This document shows, piece by piece, positions 6,656-13,029 of a stretch of 16,292 nucleotides of DNA. The translations under genes were made by a program, and so were the position numbers. Positions within the stretch are counted from its first letter, which is position 1, and each line of letters opens with the position of its first letter. Below the pieces are notes generated by a model, which saw only the letters and a program-made list of their open reading frames with translations, ran no database searches and was not told the origin of the DNA. Origin of the DNA: 2-12-FULL-42-15 sp964196565 (GTDB lineage: Bacteria > Pseudomonadota > Gammaproteobacteria > Coxiellales > Coxiellaceae); contig CAXMUH010000089.1 in the NCBI GenBank assembly GCA_964196565.1, positions 1 to 16,292 of the forward strand. The letters are read 5' to 3'.

Positions 6656-7946
6656 ACTTAAATATTTTTTCAGCTGCATTTAGCGTTTTATTAATTTCAT
6701 TTTTACCATGAGCACTGGAAACAAAACCCGCTTCAAATGCGGAAGGTGCAAAATAAACGCCTTCACGCAGCATGCCATGAAAAAAATGTTTGAATCGTTC
6801 TTGGTCGCACTGAGTGGCTTGCTGGTAACAATTGATTGCTTCCTCATTTGTAAAATAAATTCCAAACATGCCGCCTTTTGCGTTTGCAGCAAGAGCAATA
6901 TTATTTTGTTTAGCGACGGTTATCAGTCCATCGGTTAAAGATTTAGTCATACTCGCAAGTTGATTAAAAAAGCCAGGGCGTTGAATTTCACTTAGGGTGG
7001 CAATGCCAGCGGCCATCGCAATTGGATTGCCGGATAAGGTGCCGGCTTGATAAACCGGACCTTCAGGCGCCAGATGATTCATAATTTCTTTTTTGCCACC
7101 CAGGGCGCCGACTGGCATACCGCCGCCAACCACTTTGCCCAGCGTGGTGATATCAGGTATTACTTTATAAAGTGATTGGGCGCCACCTAAAGCAACCCGA
7201 AATCCTGTCATCACTTCATCAAAAATTAATAAGGCACCATACTGGTCACACAAATCGCGCAACTCAGTTAAAAAATTAGCTTGTGGCAAAATCATATTCA
7301 TATTGCCGGCAATAGGTTCAATAATAATTGCCGCAATGGATTGGCTGTGTTGTTGAAATAATTGAGTCACAGAATCAATATCATTAAAGGTCGCAACCAA
7401 GGTGTCATTGGCAACACTTTTCGGAACGCCGGGGGAGCTGGGTACACCTAAAGTGAGTGCGCCAGAGCCAGCTTTTACGAGTAAAGCATCAGAGTGACCA
7501 TGATAGCAGCCTTCAAATTTAATAATTTTATCGCGACCGGTTATGCCGCGCGCCAAACGAATTGCAGTCATTGTGGCTTCGGTGCCTGAGCTGACCATAC
7601 GCACTTTTTCAATGGATGGCATTAATTTACAGATGGTTTCGGCGAGTGTAACCTCAAGCTCAGAGGGTGCGCCAAAGCTCAAGCCATTTTCGACCGCTTT
7701 TTGAACAGCAGCGATCACTTTAGGATGCGCATGTCCTAAGATCATCGGGCCCCATGAACCAACATAATCGATATAACGATCGTTGTCGGCATCAGTTAGA
7801 TAGGCGCCAAAAGCTTTTGTAAAAAAAATGGGCTGCCCGCCAACAGCTTTAAAGGCGCGGACTGGTGAATTAACGCCACCTGGCATATAATGCAGTGCTT
7901 TTGAGAAGAGTTGTTCAGAATGTGATTGAGTTAAAGTTTCGTTCAA
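6654..7946 (-). CDS. hemL: Glutamate-1-semialdehyde 2,1-aminomutase
   Basis: HemL is a PLP-dependent cytoplasmic enzyme that converts glutamate-1-semialdehyde to 5-aminolevulinate in the C5 route to heme. Visible motifs are PGGVNSPVRAF, YIDYVGSWGPMILGHAHP, the PLP phosphate site SSGTEATMTAIRLAR, EGCYHGHSDALL, LIFDEVMTGFR, and the Schiff-base lysine in TTLGKVVGGGMPVGALGG (K271 from the start used here). I prefer a TTG start at 7946: GGAG lies 6 bases upstream and the resulting 430 residues match the family length (E. coli about 426). An ATG at 7994 adds 16 non-homologous residues, has no evident ribosome-binding site, and lies inside the divergent rubredoxin gene. The two genes are only 36 bases apart with this start, so the promoters must overlap each other or the coding ends. 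Confidence 0.96.
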   Translation of the reverse strand: MNETLTQSHSEQLFSKALHYMPGGVNSPVRAFKAVGGQPIFFTKAFGAYLTDADNDRYIDYVGSWGPMILGHAHPKVIAAVQKAVENGLSFGAPSELEVTLAETICKLMPSIEKVRMVSSGTEATMTAIRLARGITGRDKIIKFEGCYHGHSDALLVKAGSGALTLGVPSSPGVPKSVANDTLVATFNDIDSVTQLFQQHSQSIAAIIIEPIAGNMNMILPQANFLTELRDLCDQYGALLIFDEVMTGFRVALGGAQSLYKVIPDITTLGKVVGGGMPVGALGGKKEIMNHLAPEGPVYQAGTLSGNPIAMAAGIATLSEIQRPGFFNQLASMTKSLTDGLITVAKQNNIALAANAKGGMFGIYFTNEEAINCYQQATQCDQERFKHFFHGMLREGVYFAPSAFEAGFVSSAHGKNEINKTLNAAEKIFK

Positions 7947-7982
7947 GGCGCTCTCCAGTGTGACAATATAGTAGGTGCGATT

Positions 7983-8165
7983 ATGACACAGCAAGATGAC
8001 TTTAAAAAATATATCTGTTTAATGTGCGGGTTCGTTTACGACGAAGCCCTAGGTTGGCCAGAAGACGGAATCGAAGCAGGTACGCGCTGGGAAGATGTAG
8101 CCGATGATTGGTTGTGTCCGGATTGTGGGGCTACTAAAGCCGACTTTGAGATGGTCGAGGTTTAA
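7983..8165 (+). CDS. Rubredoxin
   Basis: This is a 60-residue soluble one-iron electron carrier with both metal-binding knuckles: C12-x-x-C15-G in YICLMCGFVYDEALG and C45-P-x-C48-G in WLCPDCGATKADFEMVE. The acidic loop GWPEDGIEAGTRWEDVADDW is typical of aerobic bacterial rubredoxins, such as the alkane-hydroxylase or stress type. AGGTG lies 5 bases before the ATG. It runs divergently from hemL and convergently with hemJ, so it is probably monocistronic. No partner (rubredoxin reductase, alkane hydroxylase) is visible in the window. In other proteobacteria a rubredoxin next to hemL is, from memory, a recurring arrangement. Confidence 0.96.
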   Translation: MTQQDDFKKYICLMCGFVYDEALGWPEDGIEAGTRWEDVADDWLCPDCGATKADFEMVEV

Positions 8166-8193
8166 TAATTGTATTTTTGTTGGGGTGCGACCA

Positions 8194-8254
8194 TTTGCGG
8201 GAAATCCTTCGGCTACGCTCAGGACAAGCCTTGGATGCAAAATTTCCTCGCAAA
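8194..8254. repeat. Small palindromic intergenic repeat between rubredoxin and hemJ
   Basis: TTTGCGGGAAAT (8194-8205) pairs with ATTTCCTCGCAAA (8242-8254) with one bulged base. The interior contains CTTCGGCTACGCTCAGGACA, which resembles a common dispersed-repeat core in bacterial genomes. No arm of the type seen at 1.7, 4.5 and 13 kb borders it. It might act as a terminator for the two convergent genes but lacks a T run. Confidence 0.5.
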
Positions 8255-8260
8255 AGCATC

Positions 8261-8686
8261 TTACGGCTTTACCACCACCATAATAACAATCGCAATTAAT
8301 AAAACGGTGGGAAACTCGTTAAAAATACGAAAAAACTTAGCCGATTGTCGATTGCGCTCATGCTTAAAGTTCGACAGCATTCTTCCGCAATAAATATGAT
8401 AGACCCACAATAATAAAACCAAGACCAGTTTCACATGCATCCAGCTGAACTGCAGGTAAATTGCAAAGTTATAGCTAAGTAGCCAGATACCCAACAGGGT
8501 CGTTAGAATGCCAGCTGGCGTCATAATATAATAGTAGAGCTTGTGCTCCATCACTTTAAAACGCTCAATACTGATGGAATCGGTAGCGTTGGTATGGTAA
8601 ACAAATAACCGTGGTAGGTAGAAGAGTCCCGCAAACCAGGCGACCATCGTGATGATATGGAAGCTAAGTATAAACAGCATCAACAT
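8261..8686 (-). CDS. hemJ: HemJ-type protoporphyrinogen IX oxidase
   Basis: This 141-residue integral membrane protein with about four spans belongs to the HemJ (UPF0093) family, which oxidises protoporphyrinogen IX to protoporphyrin IX, the penultimate heme step, in bacteria lacking HemG or HemY. Family signatures are SFHIITMVAWFAGLFYLPRL with the first-span His (H10), ERFKVMEHKLYYYIMTPAGI, the H84/K86 pair in MHVKLVLVLLLWVYH, and the C-terminal NEFPTVLL...VVVKP. Length is full. The ATG at 8686 has AAGGA 6 bases upstream; a second in-frame ATG lies at 8680. The ribosome-binding site lies inside a perfect 9-base inverted repeat (8692-8711). With hemL it is the second heme gene in this stretch, though the two are not co-transcribed. 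Confidence 0.93.
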   Translation of the reverse strand: MLMLFILSFHIITMVAWFAGLFYLPRLFVYHTNATDSISIERFKVMEHKLYYYIMTPAGILTTLLGIWLLSYNFAIYLQFSWMHVKLVLVLLLWVYHIYCGRMLSNFKHERNRQSAKFFRIFNEFPTVLLIAIVIMVVVKP

Positions 8687-8691
8687 AGTTT

Positions 8692-8711
8692 TTCCTTGTA
8701 GTTACAAGGAA
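8692..8711. promoter_or_regulatory. Perfect inverted repeat over the hemJ ribosome-binding site
   Basis: TTCCTTGTA (8692-8700) and TACAAGGAA (8703-8711) are exact complements with a 2-base centre. In hemJ mRNA the downstream half carries the AAGGA that binds the ribosome. It could be a protein operator, or (less likely with so short a loop) a translational hairpin. A second inverted repeat, GCTACC...GGTAGC, lies just upstream at 8715-8739. Confidence 0.5.
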
Positions 8712-8745
8712 TAAGCTACCACTGAATTAATCAGGTAGCAAGCAG

Positions 8746-8774
8746 TTGACGAAGGGGCATTTGTTGCCGATAAT
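8746..8774 (+). promoter_or_regulatory. Probable erpA promoter
   Basis: TTGACG (8746-8751) and GATAAT (8769-8774) are separated by 17 bases. A second TATAAT-like block follows at 8779-8784 without a suitable -35. I could not recognise an IscR site with confidence. Confidence 0.5.
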
Positions 8775-8834
8775 GGCTATAATTTCTATAGTAGGGTCAA
8801 AAAGATCAATAGGTTGTAACAGGTTGAACTTAAA

Positions 8835-9209
8835 ATGAGCGCAGTAGCACAACAGAGCGTCGATGTGATTTTTACCGATAGTGCGGCGCATAAGGTAAAG
8901 ACGTTAATTGACGAAGAAGGTAATCCGAAGTTAAGCCTCAGGGTTTATATTACCGGAGGTGGATGCTCTGGTTTTCAATACGGCTTTACCTTTGATGAAG
9001 AAATTAATAGCGATGACTATATTGTTGAAAATAAAACCGTGCGCTTATTAATTGATCCGATGAGCTATATGTATCTACAAGGTGCAGAAATTGATTATCG
9101 TGAAGATATCAATGGCGCACAATTTATTATTCGTAATCCGAATGCCAAGACCACCTGTGGTTGTGGCTCTTCTTTTTCTGTCGAAGATAAGTCTGACGAC
9201 GGAGCTTAA
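8835..9209 (+). CDS. erpA: ErpA, A-type iron-sulfur cluster carrier
   Basis: This 124-residue cytoplasmic protein carries and delivers iron-sulfur clusters to apoproteins (in E. coli, for example, IspG/IspH and respiratory enzymes). The three cluster-binding cysteines are present with the family spacing: C44 in GGGCSGFQYGFTF, and C108 and C110 in TTCGCGSSFSV. The stretch VDVIFTDSAAHKVKTLIDEE and the YLQGAEIDYREDINGAQFII block fit ErpA rather than IscA or SufA; the subtype is assigned from memory of those families. Length is typical. It has its own promoter region, shared divergently with hemJ, and the ribosome-binding site before the ATG is weak. Confidence 0.95.
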   Translation: MSAVAQQSVDVIFTDSAAHKVKTLIDEEGNPKLSLRVYITGGGCSGFQYGFTFDEEINSDDYIVENKTVRLLIDPMSYMYLQGAEIDYREDINGAQFIIRNPNAKTTCGCGSSFSVEDKSDDGA

Positions 9210-9232
9210 CTCTTTATTACCAATCATTCAAA

Positions 9233-9268
9233 TTATCCACAGAATCTGTGTATAAACCTGTGGAATAA
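9233..9268. promoter_or_regulatory. Cluster of DnaA-box-like sites
   Basis: TTATCCACA (9233-9241) is an exact consensus DnaA box. TGTGTATAA (9247-9255) is TTATACACA on the other strand, also within the TTAT(N)CACA consensus. TGTGGAATAA (9259-9268) is a degenerate third copy with one extra base. They sit between erpA and the methyltransferase. No dnaA, dnaN or gidA is nearby, so this is more likely a DnaA-binding regulatory or titration site than oriC. Confidence 0.5.
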
Positions 9269-9326
9269 GCATGTACTAAGTTAAACTATCCTTACGTGAT
9301 ATAGACTTAAAGCAAGTTGATCAAAA

Positions 9327-9926
9327 ATGAATGACAAAGATTTTTCACAAGCACCAGCGAACAATAAGCTCCCAATTCTAGAGGTTCTGCAGCAATACCT
9401 CAAAGGCAAAGAACACATATTAGAAATTGGCAGCGGCACTGGCCAACATGCGGTATTTTTTGCAGAGCAGTTTGCAAATACTGTATGGCAAACTTCAGAC
9501 CGATCAAATAATCACAATAGCATTAACGCATGGATTAAATCATCCAAACAGTCGAATATTTTACCGCCATTACTTTTAGATGTTAATGATCGCGCCGCTT
9601 GGCCAAGCATTAAATATGATATTATTTACACAGCAAACACCGCGCATATTATGTCATGGCAAGAAGTACAGTTGATGATAGAGCTTGCCAGTGTCGTCTT
9701 AAAACCTCAGGGCTATTTTGTTCTCTATGGTCCTTTTAATAAAAATTACCAGTTCACCAGTGATAGCAATAAACAATTCGATGCTTATTTAAAAGCGCAA
9801 GATAATAAAATGGGAATACGTGATTTTTCAGCAATAGAAGTAGAAGCAAATAAATATGGATTAGCGCTTGAACGCGTTATTGAAATGCCGGTGAATAATA
9901 TGGTGCTTGTTTTTCAGAAGCAATGA
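9327..9926 (+). CDS. DUF938 family SAM-dependent methyltransferase-like protein
   Basis: The product has 199 residues. ANNKLPILEVLQQYL followed by the SAM-binding glycine motif ILEIGSGTGQHAVFFAEQF (about 36-54), WQTSDRSN, LLLDVNDRAAWP, YTANTAHIMSWQEV, YGPFNKNYQFTSDSN, FDAYLKAQDNKMGIRDF and a final PVNNMVLVFQK are the recognisable blocks of PF06080 (DUF938), also represented in animals by METTL26. The fold is a class I methyltransferase; the substrate is, as far as I know, undetermined. Length is full for the family. The start at 9327 lacks a good Shine-Dalgarno sequence. The gene stands alone, downstream of the DnaA-box cluster. Confidence 0.9.
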   Translation: MNDKDFSQAPANNKLPILEVLQQYLKGKEHILEIGSGTGQHAVFFAEQFANTVWQTSDRSNNHNSINAWIKSSKQSNILPPLLLDVNDRAAWPSIKYDIIYTANTAHIMSWQEVQLMIELASVVLKPQGYFVLYGPFNKNYQFTSDSNKQFDAYLKAQDNKMGIRDFSAIEVEANKYGLALERVIEMPVNNMVLVFQKQ

Positions 9927-9939
9927 TAAATATGGAAGC

Positions 9940-10095
9940 CGCCAAGTAAATTTACTTTTTAAATCATCTTTTAATTAAATAAAAATAAATTAAATAATTT
10001 CGATTTAATGTTACACAGTGTTACAAAGCATAAAACCATTTTGTCTTGGTAAAGCTTACAATGGCAGCTATACCATGTGACAAAAGGTTAACTCA
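9940..10095. other. AT-rich intergenic region upstream of the orphan membrane protein
   Basis: Positions 9950-10008 are almost entirely A and T. Two direct TGTTACA heptamers follow, at 10009-10015 and 10019-10025, exactly 10 bases apart, as if read on one DNA face. TTGGTA (10047-10052) with TATACC 17 bases later is a possible promoter, and AAGG (10084-10087) is the probable ribosome-binding site of the next gene. Confidence 0.35.
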
Positions 10096-11655
10096 ATGGG
10101 AATAGCTGCAAGTTCTGACCCGGAAGGTAAAATTACTGGATCAGAAAATGAGAAGGAAATTAAAAAACATTCAGTCGAGTTTGGCTGCTTAGTTGTTTGC
10201 GCAACGCTGTGGAGGCGTCTCGCTTCAACCGCGAGGTTAGATTGGCTGAGTATGATAATGCCATCAGTGTTTACCAAAACTTTTGGTCGCACGCTGATGG
10301 TTACCAAAGTAATCGTGTTCACTAACGTTTCGACATTTATTTTAAAAAACCTTATGTATGCAGCACCTGAAATTGCTTTTATTGCAGGTTTGGTTGTGGC
10401 AACTTATCATTATTTCGATCAGCGTAAGCAAGGTAAATCCAGAGTCGATGCATTAAAAATAGCCCTGACCTATTTTCTAAAAACGGCGATTAAGTTTTTT
10501 ATTGTATATATGGGCTGGGTGTGTGCGATAGCTTTTGTGACTGCGATGGGATGGTTTGCAACACCGATGGTATTAACCGCGGTGATTGTCGCCGCATCTT
10601 GTGTTGGTGCTGCGATGCTTTTATCAATTTTAAAATGCATTAATAGGAAATTTGGTGGCTCTAAAAAAATTGAAAATTTTTTAGATATTTTTATGCTGAG
10701 CTGTGTGTTTGCAGCGCTGGCTGCCATTGCTTATTTTGCAAGTCCAGTATTAGCGGGTTTATTAGTGGTGGGTGGTATTACAGCACTGTCATTATTTGTT
10801 GCCACTTTAATTACGGAGGTGCTTCCTGATCCTAATAAAGATATTAACAAAGCGTGGAAAATGTTGGCGCGCGCATATTCTGAAGGCGTGGTGTGGGCTT
10901 TGATCGAGCACATCGGGTTGAATGTAATCATCGGTGGAGTTATTGGCGGTGTGGTTGATGTGATGGTGGTTAGTTTTTCGGTGTGTTTAGCAATATTTAT
11001 TGGTGGTCAAGTAGATGAGCAAGTTCGACATACAAGTGCGCACTGGGATGTGAAGCTATCCACAGACACTAAAAAGTTTATAAAGTCACAGTTAAAAAGA
11101 ATACAGACTTATAAGATTTTAACCGAATGGTCGGAGATTAACGTGTCAATTAATAGCATTCATAATGCGCTTCCAGATGATGGTTCGCGTCATTTATTTG
11201 ACCGTTATATTAAACATAAATTGGGTTATAAGATTTTGGCTATTCTGGAAAATGCAACAACAATGCATGAAGTTTCAATGATTCCAAAAGAATGTTTTGC
11301 CTATCTTGAATTTAAGCGCGCGATCAGTTGGCTGCCTTTTTCCATTAGTTTTGGCTCTAAAACATTTAAAATGATGAATGAAGTGATGCTTGCTAGAGCG
11401 CGATATATTCAGGCTGAAGAAGGTCCACAAAAAGAAAAGGCGTTAACAGATTGGGAAAAATTAACCCAAACGGTGCACACACGATTAGATAAAATGAATC
11501 GGGATACCTTCGCCAAATTGCGCTATCAATATAAGGTGGACCTGGATAAACCAGATCGGAGCTTGAATAATAGCCCAACGCTTTTTGCAAAAAAGCCGGT
11601 TAATGCAGCTAATGATAATTCAGCCAGTGAGCACGGAATGGTTTCCAAGGTGTGA
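10096..11655 (+). CDS. Multi-span membrane protein of unknown function with a soluble C-terminal domain
   Basis: I do not recognise this 519-residue protein. It has a polar N terminus (1-26) beginning MGIAASSDPEG, a basic stretch to about 85, hydrophobic segments at roughly 88-105, 130-152, 155-179, 197-240 (probably two) and 270-304, then a soluble part of about 215 residues with predicted helices and a charged segment EEGPQKEKALTDWEK (441-455). The tail is polar and Asn/Ser-rich (490-519). There is no cleavable signal peptide and no catalytic motif I can see. AAGG lies 8 bases before the ATG. Base composition is like its neighbours. Its 3' end faces mscS with a 13-base gap. If the host is a Legionellales member, a type IV-secreted effector is one possibility, but an ordinary inner-membrane protein is equally possible. 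Confidence 0.8.
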   Translation: MGIAASSDPEGKITGSENEKEIKKHSVEFGCLVVCATLWRRLASTARLDWLSMIMPSVFTKTFGRTLMVTKVIVFTNVSTFILKNLMYAAPEIAFIAGLVVATYHYFDQRKQGKSRVDALKIALTYFLKTAIKFFIVYMGWVCAIAFVTAMGWFATPMVLTAVIVAASCVGAAMLLSILKCINRKFGGSKKIENFLDIFMLSCVFAALAAIAYFASPVLAGLLVVGGITALSLFVATLITEVLPDPNKDINKAWKMLARAYSEGVVWALIEHIGLNVIIGGVIGGVVDVMVVSFSVCLAIFIGGQVDEQVRHTSAHWDVKLSTDTKKFIKSQLKRIQTYKILTEWSEINVSINSIHNALPDDGSRHLFDRYIKHKLGYKILAILENATTMHEVSMIPKECFAYLEFKRAISWLPFSISFGSKTFKMMNEVMLARARYIQAEEGPQKEKALTDWEKLTQTVHTRLDKMNRDTFAKLRYQYKVDLDKPDRSLNNSPTLFAKKPVNAANDNSASEHGMVSKV

Positions 11656-11668
11656 TGATAATATTTAA

Positions 11669-12190
11669 TTAGCTAGCGGTATTGGGGTTTTGAATGGTGA
11701 CAATACTACTAATCAAGGTTGAATTTGGCACCACATGAGTTTCTGTATCAGTATGGATTGTGGTGTAGCGCAGATTAATATCCACGACAGTGCCATTGAT
11801 TGTGCTAACCGAAATGAAATCATTAACTTGAAAGGGATGATAGAATATAATCATAAACCCGGCGATGATATTTGATAAAGAATCCTTTAACGCAAAACCG
11901 AGTGCAAAACCAACCAATCCGAGGCCGGTTACCAAAGCGGTGACATTAATACCCATGGTGCCAAGCCCGCTGACCAGTCCAATTAGGATAATAGCAACTT
12001 TGGAGGCTTGTCCTAAAAGGCGCAGTAAATATTTGCGCCGCTTGCTGTGATTGGCTAAACGAATAACAAAGGATTTTACAATCAAGGCCGCCAGCCAAAA
12101 TAATAGAAACACCACGACGCCAAGAATTAGCTGCGGGACAAAATCTAATAGCTGTTGATAAAGCGTACCAATGTGATGATGTATATCCAT
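11669..12190 (-). CDS. Short MscS-family mechanosensitive channel lacking the C-terminal domain
   Basis: The 173-residue product contains the MscS core. After two N-terminal spans (about 18-42 and 62-84), the pore-lining TM3 is recognisable in LVTGLGLVGFALGFALKDSL (87-106), followed by SNIIAGFMIIFYHPFQVNDF and the beta domain INGTVVDINLRYTTIHTDTE and VVPNSTL. MscS channels release solutes when membrane tension rises during osmotic downshock. E. coli MscS has 286 residues; here the protein ends straight after the beta domain, so the alpha/beta vestibule and the C-terminal barrel are absent. The gene shows no frameshift: the stop directly follows IQNPNTAS and the next gene is 13 bases away. Short MscS homologues exist, so it may be functional. 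It is followed upstream by rsmJ in the same direction, but 45 bases apart in the order rsmJ then mscS. Confidence 0.9.
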   Translation of the reverse strand: MDIHHHIGTLYQQLLDFVPQLILGVVVFLLFWLAALIVKSFVIRLANHSKRRKYLLRLLGQASKVAIILIGLVSGLGTMGINVTALVTGLGLVGFALGFALKDSLSNIIAGFMIIFYHPFQVNDFISVSTINGTVVDINLRYTTIHTDTETHVVPNSTLISSIVTIQNPNTAS

Positions 12191-12235
12191 AGCTTATAAT
12201 GTATCGGCAAGTGATAGAAAAATCAACTGCGGATT

Positions 12236-12988
12236 CTAGATTAAATAAACATCATAGCGACTGCTTTTGCCTTCAAAAATCAAATCTGGTGGTTGATCCG
12301 ATAAGGTGGGTGCGAGACGAGCACGCTTAACCACGACGCGTCGCGCGGCATGATTTAATGCAGATTTAAGAATTTCTTTGGCGTCAAGGTCATCCCCGAT
12401 CAATAAACGTAAGATACGCATTTCCTTTTTTACTAGAGCAGATTTTTTTGAATCTGGAAACATGGGATCAAGGTAAATCACATCAGGTTTTATTGTTAAT
12501 GTCTCTAAGTACGAAGCGGCCTCAGCTTCAATTAGGTGAAGTTTTAATTCTGCAAACCACTCATAAGTTTGGGCGCGATTAAGTCCATCACGCAGTAAGG
12601 CGGTAATGATGGGGGAGCGTTCGATCATGGTGAGATCACAGCCCAATGTGGCCAGCACAAAAGCGTCGCTGCCGAGGCCAGCGGTAAGATCAAGCACACT
12701 AGGGATCCTGTTTTTTTTAATGCCAACAGCGCGAGCGATCAATTGACCGCGGCCGCCACCAAATTGGTGACGGTGTGCAGACTTGCCGCTGGTAAAATCA
12801 ACGTAAATTGGATTAAGTTTATCTTTGCCGCGAAATTGTAATTCTAAGTGCTTATCGGTTAAAACCAACAATAAAGGATAAGATGTTGTACTTAAATCAA
12901 CAAGCGGTAGCTGTAACTGCTTAGCCAGCTTTTGTGCCTCGGGTTTGAGATCGATTGCTTGGACGCTAATGGCTATTTTTGGTGACAT
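12236..12988 (-). CDS. rsmJ: 16S rRNA (guanine-1516-N2)-methyltransferase RsmJ
   Basis: RsmJ (formerly YhiQ) is a SAM-dependent enzyme that methylates G1516 of 16S rRNA. I chose ATG 12988, giving 250 residues, which equals the E. coli length. The frame is open up to 13069 but that extension would run into the repeat element. The family motifs are present: DFTSGKSAHRHQFGGGRGQL (64-83), the SAM site VLDLTAGLGSDAFVLATLGC (98-117) with acidic MIERSP after it, and the catalytic-type VIYLDPMFPDSKKSALVKKE (170-189). The tail VVVKRAR and FEGKSSRYDVYLI is also typical. No strong ribosome-binding site precedes the start. It may be co-transcribed with mscS downstream. Confidence 0.95.
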   Translation of the reverse strand: MSPKIAISVQAIDLKPEAQKLAKQLQLPLVDLSTTSYPLLLVLTDKHLELQFRGKDKLNPIYVDFTSGKSAHRHQFGGGRGQLIARAVGIKKNRIPSVLDLTAGLGSDAFVLATLGCDLTMIERSPIITALLRDGLNRAQTYEWFAELKLHLIEAEAASYLETLTIKPDVIYLDPMFPDSKKSALVKKEMRILRLLIGDDLDAKEILKSALNHAARRVVVKRARLAPTLSDQPPDLIFEGKSSRYDVYLI

Positions 12989-13029
12989 GTTGATAGTATA
13001 CGGGAAAATGAACTGTCTCTGTGAAATGT

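Noticed and set aside
8049..8240. 63-codon minus-strand frame over rubredoxin
   Set aside because: Antisense shadow of a certain gene plus repeat sequence.
9233..9268. Replication origin
   Set aside because: Too few boxes, no adjacent unwinding region and no dnaA, dnaN, gidA or rpmH nearby; kept only as a DnaA-box cluster.
9990..10030. Possible PmrA box (tandem TTAA hexamers used for effector genes in Legionella and Coxiella)
   Set aside because: TTTAATGTT is present but the required second TTAA unit after two bases is not; only coincidental AT-rich similarity.
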